Assembly: GCA_004794655.1 (NCBI GenBank)
Contig: SMMW01000623.1
Span: 868,001-932,000, forward strand
Length of the DNA stretch: 64,000 nucleotides
Reading direction: 5' to 3'
Source of the DNA: Marisa cornuarietis
Taxonomy: Eukaryota > Mollusca > Gastropoda > Architaenioglossa > Ampullariidae
Made by a program: the position numbers and the translations under genes. Under the pieces are notes generated by a model. It was not told where the DNA came from. It saw only the letters and a program-made list of their open reading frames with translations, and searched no databases. The number at the start of each line of letters is the position of its first letter. The first letter of the stretch is position 1. This document shows, in pieces, positions 62,001-64,000 of the stretch.

Positions 62001-64000
62001 GGGTCACTGGTCATTTTGCCCCAAGACCATTTCGCCTTAGTCATATGACCCTATAGCCTATGTCAGTTTGTGCCAGCTATGTCCATTTCATCCCAAGACC
62101 GAAATGTCAAATCGTAAAAAAGGAATCGATCACCAATGACACAAATAGCTATGAACATCAAATATTACCAAAAGAGCCATATGTTGTTTGAACAATATTA
62201 ATACGCTAGCCCAGCTGCTTATTTTAAACAGAACCGTGCAAATAAGTTTAGCCACCATTTTACTAAACAAACAATTTGACTTTTCGGTCTTAAGACAAAA
62301 CAGTCTTACGTGGGCCTTGGGCCGAAATGACCAGCCCCCAAATTCCTCCAAACCACACTTACTCAATAGACTTGCTTGAGCTGAGTGAAAAAGTAGGAAG
62401 GCCATGGCTGTTATTAGCAGACGGACCAAATGGAGTAGACACTAAACGAGCAGCAGCACTAAAGCTGTCTTGGGAGCCAACAGGTGCCAGGGTTAAGGTC
62501 AGGTTATTGTACAGCTCTGTCCCCTCCTGCAGGAGTTCTTCTTCTGTGTGAAACTGACCACTCTGCACAAATCATATTCAACCAGAAAATTAAAGGCCAA
62601 CATTTACATTATTAATGATGAAGACATAGAACAAAACATGGTGTTAAGCAAACCACTCACAACAAAGTATTATTAATAATAATAATGCTGATTTCTACAG
62701 CACCTTTCTCCACCATTAAGGTGAGTTTCAAGCATTTAACATAAAAAGAACACAAATATTCTAACAACTGCTATGATCACATGAAAGAGTTGTAAAGTAA
62801 GGTAAAGGTCATCCCATAACCTGTTCAGGTCGTAGGGGAGTGAGGTGTTAGAGACCCCACTCTTCTTGGGGCCAGCTTTTACATGAGGGTGGTGCCCATC
62901 TCCTCTCCCTCGCTGCCTTACCTTCCCCAACCCTCTATGGAGTCAGGTACCCATTCTCGTCAGCTGGGTCGACTGGGGGAAGTTTGCTGCGCTTATCGGG
63001 AATTGAGCCAGCGCGCTCTAACCACTCGGCCATTCGCTTCCCCGAAAGAGTTGGGGCATGTGTTGTCAAGGATGTCAGCCTGACTTTCTCGCTATGGTGC
63101 ATTAAAAATACATCTCTTCCATGAGCACTGCTCCTAAACACAGTCCACTTACCTGTTCTCTCTTCTTTTATCTTGCTTGATTAGTCTGTCTTGCCAATAT
63201 CACTTTGTTGATTATATTTCAGCTCTTCGTTGTTCTGTGTCTTCACTATCTTTTGTTCATCATCTTTGCCCAGATTTCTCCTCTATATATTGACTAGTTT
63301 TTGTGTCCAGAACTGACCACACACTTCTATTCAAGTTGATTGCTCTACAAATGACTGAACATTTATTACTACTAGTCTATAGTGCACAGCACATTCAGCA
63401 CACCTCCATGAGGAAATGCTTGCTGTACATTTTAATTTTTATTAACACTCCACACCAATAGTCTACTTAACCTCCCCAAACCTTGAAATTCAGCCTAAGT
63501 ACCACATTTATAAGAAACAATGACATTCACAGGCTTACCTGAGTCAAGCTAGATGAAGCAGATGGTTTTTTCAGAAGTGCTTTTCTTCCATTAGCCAGAT
63601 TTAGTGAAGGGCCATCTTTCTTTATCTGGCTAAAAACTAATCCTGAAAGTCTGGAACAAAACCACAGCTGGACAGTATAGCAGGCAAGAAATATCTTCTC
63701 TTGTGACATATATAGCCAAGAGTGATCCTCTCATTCATGTCCCTTTGCCTGCTAGAAATATCTGACCTCTCCTGACAGACCTAGCCAACAGTGACCCACT
63801 TCTATAATTCTTTAACAATATATAAACCTTCAATATTCAGCTTTCTCTCCATTGTTCCCAAACTGACCTTATTGGATACAGCCTCTTGTTTGCCACTAAC
63901 ATTTGAACCTTATACATCAGCCACTCCCAGGACCGACCATCACCTACAGCTGTAATGAAGAATACACTACTTGCCTACATGCCTATGCTCACCTGTTCTC
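43817..64000 (-). CDS. BUB1: BUB1-family spindle checkpoint kinase, C-terminal 11 exons plus edge of another
   Basis: Mitotic checkpoint Ser/Thr kinase of the kinetochore; BUB1 phosphorylates histone H2A and scaffolds MAD1/BUBR1 in known animals. Exons from 5' to 3' on the minus strand: 64000-63993 (edge), 63650-63539, 62562-62363, 61145-61008, 59901-59498, 58810-58677, 57528-57442, 52495-52406, 51478-51318, 49166-48977, 47424-47318, 44003-43817. All junctions are GT-AG with matching phases, about 605 residues in total. Kinase features seen: glycine loop GEGGYAKVY, VIK lysine, VQKPAAPWEFY (near-identical to human BUB1), HGDIKPDN, VDFGQAID, TSGFQCIEM. The DFG and KPDN argue for BUB1 rather than degenerate BUBR1. 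The N-terminal TPR region is beyond the right edge. It could be an unduplicated MadBub gene. Confidence 0.94.
44108..45780 (-). mobile_element. Rex1/Babar-like LINE, split by a nested insertion
   Basis: RT: TGTPQGCVLSPLLFILYTNS, KFSDDTALL; then FKYLGTIFDRRLCWDVNTQA; after the insertion, YRLHIESVLSFSFICFYNSL and VQLPSGCRFCLPACRTNR. The 3' end on the minus strand is GAATTGCCCTCCAGGACAAA followed by TCTTATCTTATC, the usual Rex1 terminus. Lies in the last BUB1 intron. Confidence 0.9.
44587..45275 (+). mobile_element. L2/CR1-like LINE 3' fragment nested in the Rex1-like element
   Basis: Plus-strand reading frame: LSKLDYYNSLLDGCPQHLID, HVSPLLRSLHWLPVKARIDY, SAAQQWNSLPHHIR-type ending and KTYLFTK; then a noncoding tail ending (ATT)n at 45250-45271. 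Its insertion splits the Rex1 ORF between FLCLPP and MELIFRSS. Confidence 0.9.
45785..46677 (-). mobile_element. I-group (Nimb-like) LINE 3' fragment
   Basis: RNase H pieces CIFSVELYAILLAL and ISDSPSALQALLSSRF, then SPGQLQSLVSSDCNSIYT; homologous to the copy at 38931-42188 and retaining the RNase H part that copy lost. 5' truncated, ends at the mariner fragment. Confidence 0.87.
46678..47275 (-). mobile_element. Mariner-like DNA transposon fragment, inactive
   Basis: A terminal sequence TACGAGGTGTGTCTGAAAAG lies at 46680. Minus-strand transposase pieces: HNNAPAHVALSIQQFLAKK and, beyond an insertion, KGDYFEWKTMLFG. The catalytic Asp of the usual HDNAPAH is Asn here, and later frames are broken. 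The other end is missing; it starts just after a BUB1 exon. Confidence 0.87.
46792..46996 (+). mobile_element. L2-like LINE/SINE 3' end nested in the mariner
   Basis: Similar to the tail at 45110-45271 (CTTGTACCCCATCTTTATGT, CTGCACAGAGAGTG) with an (ATC)n(ATT)n tail at 46978-46995. Splits the mariner between its RRLDKCI and KGDYFEW segments. Confidence 0.82.
47318..47424 (-). CDS. BUB1: BUB1 exon: kinase C-lobe
   Basis: Reads TDMFGLVGSLHVLIFGQYMK; human has [20 protein letters not shown]. Ends CAGCG|GTGAGT in phase 2. A mariner fragment begins within about 40 bp downstream. Confidence 0.94.
47425..48050. other. BUB1 intron, no recognised feature
   Basis: (AC)n at 47773-47792; otherwise unique. 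Confidence 0.5.
48050..48860. repeat. About 113-120-bp satellite with embedded (AC)n
   Basis: Seven units, each with CTATGGTTGGGATGAGGTTT, TAATGTCATGTTCAGTAATG and GACGATATC followed by an AC microsatellite of varying length. Confidence 0.95.
48977..49166 (-). CDS. BUB1: BUB1 exon: DFG and activation segment
   Basis: Contains LRLVDFGQAIDFSLYPPGTT and KTSGFQCIEMMTDRPWTFQ, matching human BUB1 (which has DLG at this point, from memory). Acceptor GTTTTCAG, donor CCAG|GTACAC. Confidence 0.96.
49255..49440 (-). mobile_element. SINE/LINE 3' end
   Basis: Plus-strand view starts ATAATAATAATTGAGAATTT and continues TTATAAAGCGCAGTAACTC; matches the common 3' tail (GCGC box plus trinucleotide repeat) in minus orientation. 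Confidence 0.6.
49441..50080. other. BUB1 intron, no recognised feature
   Basis: Unique sequence. Confidence 0.5.
50080..50880 (+). mobile_element. Degenerate CR1/L2-like LINE fragment
   Basis: Reads STDDMQVYCST and ILDIKEWMKPNNTKTPLL, matching the RT region after (A)DDTQLY in CR1/L2 elements; the rest is broken by stops. Confidence 0.65.
50881..51317. other. BUB1 intron, no recognised feature
   Basis: Unique sequence. Confidence 0.5.
51318..51478 (-). CDS. BUB1: BUB1 exon: catalytic loop
   Basis: Contains VQLLNIVHGLHRCNIIHGDI and KPDNILLL, the catalytic loop with HGD in place of HRD as in BUB1 kinases. Acceptor CGAGCAG (an alternative three bases upstream at 51481 is in frame), donor AGCT|GTAAGG. 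Confidence 0.95.
51482..52405. repeat. BUB1 intron with a 91-bp direct duplication
   Basis: Two copies of AATTAACAC(T)...ACATGAAACTTTATTG...GAGCTTCT at about 52140-52312. Remaining sequence is unique. Confidence 0.75.
52406..52495 (-). CDS. BUB1: BUB1 exon: kinase hinge region
   Basis: 30 codons containing HGYFYEDGSCLVSELCPLGS, equivalent to the human NGSVLVGELYSYGTLL hinge. Phase 0 both ends. Confidence 0.94.
52750..54430. repeat. 32-34-bp AT-rich minisatellite
   Basis: About 50 units of TGTTATATATACTTGTCAT plus (T)TACACTTGTAGA, with variable (TA)n. Long plus-strand frames (YILVIYTCRCYIY-type) are repeat artefacts. Confidence 0.97.
54431..55150. other. BUB1 intron, possible pogo-like terminus
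   Basis: Begins with CAGTCGACTCTCAGTTAACC, reminiscent of pogo/Tigger ends, but I see no inverted partner. Otherwise unique. Confidence 0.35.
55150..55610 (+). mobile_element. RTE-like LINE 3' ORF fragment
   Basis: Broken frames read SLMALILLYGCEMWTL and RKRRIQ, then (on shifted frames) STVATLVEHQELLLPTTVK and KLAGLAM, and GTLEGGRRCGGQRKA. This is the C-terminus typical of RTE-type elements and of the family represented at 31775-33165. Confidence 0.8.
56036..56597. repeat. Minisatellite of alternating 21- and 16-bp units
   Basis: Units CCCAAACTTGACATGCTATA(A/G) and a 5-bp-deleted form CCCAAACTTGACATA(A/G) alternate irregularly, about 30 units. Confidence 0.97.
56598..57441. other. BUB1 intron, no recognised feature
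   Basis: Unique AT-rich sequence. Confidence 0.5.
57442..57528 (-). CDS. BUB1: BUB1 exon: kinase N-lobe
   Basis: 29 codons, VQKPAAPWEFYICSVIHERL followed by AKLQIPMDI; human BUB1 has [20 protein letters not shown]. Phase 0 both ends. Confidence 0.95.
57700..58200. repeat. 37-bp minisatellite
   Basis: Eight near-identical units (core CAAACAGTACTCAAATATAG) flanked by diverged ones, in a BUB1 intron. Confidence 0.95.
58677..58810 (-). CDS. BUB1: BUB1 exon: kinase glycine loop and catalytic lysine
   Basis: Reads YQLAGLIGEGGYAKVYRATN, an acidic insert DDLSDDEMD, then SCVIK. Acceptor TTGACAG, donor AAAG|GTAAAA. Confidence 0.95.
58811..59497. other. BUB1 intron, no recognised feature
   Basis: Unique AT-rich sequence. 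Confidence 0.5.
59498..59901 (-). CDS. BUB1: BUB1 exon: pre-kinase region
   Basis: 134 codons. Contains LDTLNPFDEATTRTLLSSV and PPISC, matching the NPWD...LLSGLSKPVSS block just upstream of the human BUB1 kinase domain, and ends FINLG. Acceptor CTCTTGCCAG, donor CTGG|GTAAAT. Confidence 0.93.
60216..60620. mobile_element. MITE-like element with GGTCGTTTCGAC inverted repeats
   Basis: Left end CCGGTCGTTTTGACTAGGGT and right end, read in reverse complement, ACCGGTCGTTTCGACTAGGG. Further inside, CGTCTAACGGTC is matched by GACCGTTAGACG. About 405 bp, no ORF; left arm contains an internal CGTTTCGACTAGGGT subrepeat. Confidence 0.85.
60958..61045. repeat. 47-bp duplication of the end of a BUB1 exon and its donor
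   Basis: On the minus strand ATCAAACCACAACAGGCAAC...TTTGAG|GTAAATAAT is followed by ATCAAACCACAATAGGCAAT...TCTGAG|GTAAATAAT. Confidence 0.9.
61008..61145 (-). CDS. BUB1: BUB1 exon with KEN motif
   Basis: Encodes PGKENSEMWKRKF and ends NNHLR. The KEN triplet (61138-61130) is the APC/C degron type found in BUB1/BUBR1 proteins. Phase with the preceding exon requires the weak acceptor ACAAG at 61146; the nearer CCAG at 61141 gives the wrong phase unless an exon is missing. Donor TTGAG|GTAAAT; a 47-bp-displaced copy of the donor lies at 60961/60960. Confidence 0.65.
61395..61935. repeat. About 61-bp minisatellite
   Basis: Nine units (core TGTGGATTACATAATGCCCA, CTCTCTTAGTCTTT). Confidence 0.96.
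62007..62334. mobile_element. Second MITE-like element with GGTCATTTYG inverted ends
   Basis: Left CTGGTCATTTTGCCCCAAGA and right end in reverse complement CTGGTCATTTCGGCCCAAGG. About 328 bp, no ORF. It ends 29 bp from a BUB1 splice donor. Confidence 0.78.
62363..62562 (-). CDS. BUB1: BUB1 exon: central disordered region
   Basis: Reads SGQFHTEEELLQEGTELY and later FSAAARLVSTPFGPS, a Ser/Thr-rich stretch with a proline-directed STP site. Acceptor TTTGTGCAG, donor TTGA|GTAAGT in phase 2. Confidence 0.82.
62668..63055 (-). mobile_element. tRNA-derived SINE with conserved central domain
   Basis: Minus strand: 5' box A TGGCCGAGTGGTTAGAGC, a B-box-like GGCTCAATTCC closer than in a real tRNA, then GGGTACCTGACTCC, GGAGAGGAGATGGGCACCAC, AAAGCTGGCCCCAAG, GGTTATGGGATGACC, and a LINE-like tail ending in (ATT)n. 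The central part recurs at 24480-24800. Confidence 0.85.
63056..63538. other. BUB1 intron, no firm feature
   Basis: Unique; 63090-63200 weakly resembles the terminal noncoding part of L2-like elements. Confidence 0.4.
63539..63650 (-). CDS. BUB1: BUB1 exon: central region
   Basis: Reads LSGLVFSQIKKDGPSLNLAN and then a Lys/Ser-rich end. Acceptor TTTTGTTCCAG, donor CTCAG|GTAAGC. No domain recognised. Confidence 0.8.
63993..64000 (-). CDS. BUB1: BUB1 partial exon at window edge
   Basis: Only GAGAACAG followed by a strong donor GTGAGC is visible. Its last two bases (AG) complete an Arg codon with the first base of the next exon, so the phase fits. Inference from eight bases plus the donor. Confidence 0.5.

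Noticed and set aside
63001..63050. tRNA gene on the minus strand
   Set aside because: Box A is good but the B-box-like sequence is far too close and no cloverleaf can form; it is the head of a SINE.

Overview
The window is eukaryotic, from an animal nuclear genome. It holds two spliced genes with GT-AG introns, no operons, and a very dense load of tandem repeats and non-LTR retrotransposons. Recognisable families (CR1/L2-like, Rex1/Babar-like, an RNase H-bearing I-group LINE, RTE-like pieces, mariner, a tRNA-derived SINE with a conserved central domain) and the divergence of both genes from vertebrates suggest a lophotrochozoan, most likely a mollusc. That taxonomic call is inference.

The left half (about 3.8-35.4 kb, + strand) is the 3' portion of a Bicaudal-C (BICC1) orthologue. 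I could join 18 consecutive exons with compatible splice phases. They run from the second half of the first KH domain, through the GKGG and GRGG KH domains and the linker region, to a SAM domain split over two exons, and end in the conserved SLSGRW terminus at 35446 (about 796 residues in the window). The first exons lie to the left, outside the window. The introns hold a nearly intact antisense CR1/L2-like LINE (10.06-13.56 kb), degraded RT fragments and many minisatellites.

The right half (64.0-43.8 kb, - strand) is the C-terminal part of a BUB1 (or unduplicated MadBub) spindle-checkpoint kinase. It has 11 phase-compatible exons plus the last 8 bases of another at the window edge, ending at 43817. 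The kinase domain looks catalytically complete (glycine loop GEGGYAKV, VIK lysine, HGDIKPDN, DFG), and a KEN motif lies upstream. The N-terminal TPR region is beyond the right edge. The two genes converge tail to tail with about 8.4 kb between them. That gap holds the Bicaudal-C 3' flank, a decayed I-group LINE and minisatellites.

The most unusual pattern is that several minisatellites are built from copies of splice junctions. At Bicaudal-C exon 1 (donor) and exons 4, 10 and 11 (acceptors), and at one BUB1 donor, the adjacent intronic repeat carries near-exact copies of the splice site together with neighbouring exon bases. This creates arrays of decoy splice sites. A separate 48-bp repeat carries ten copies of GTAAGT. 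I see no bacterial genes, viral genes, CRISPR array, rRNA or free-standing tRNA gene.
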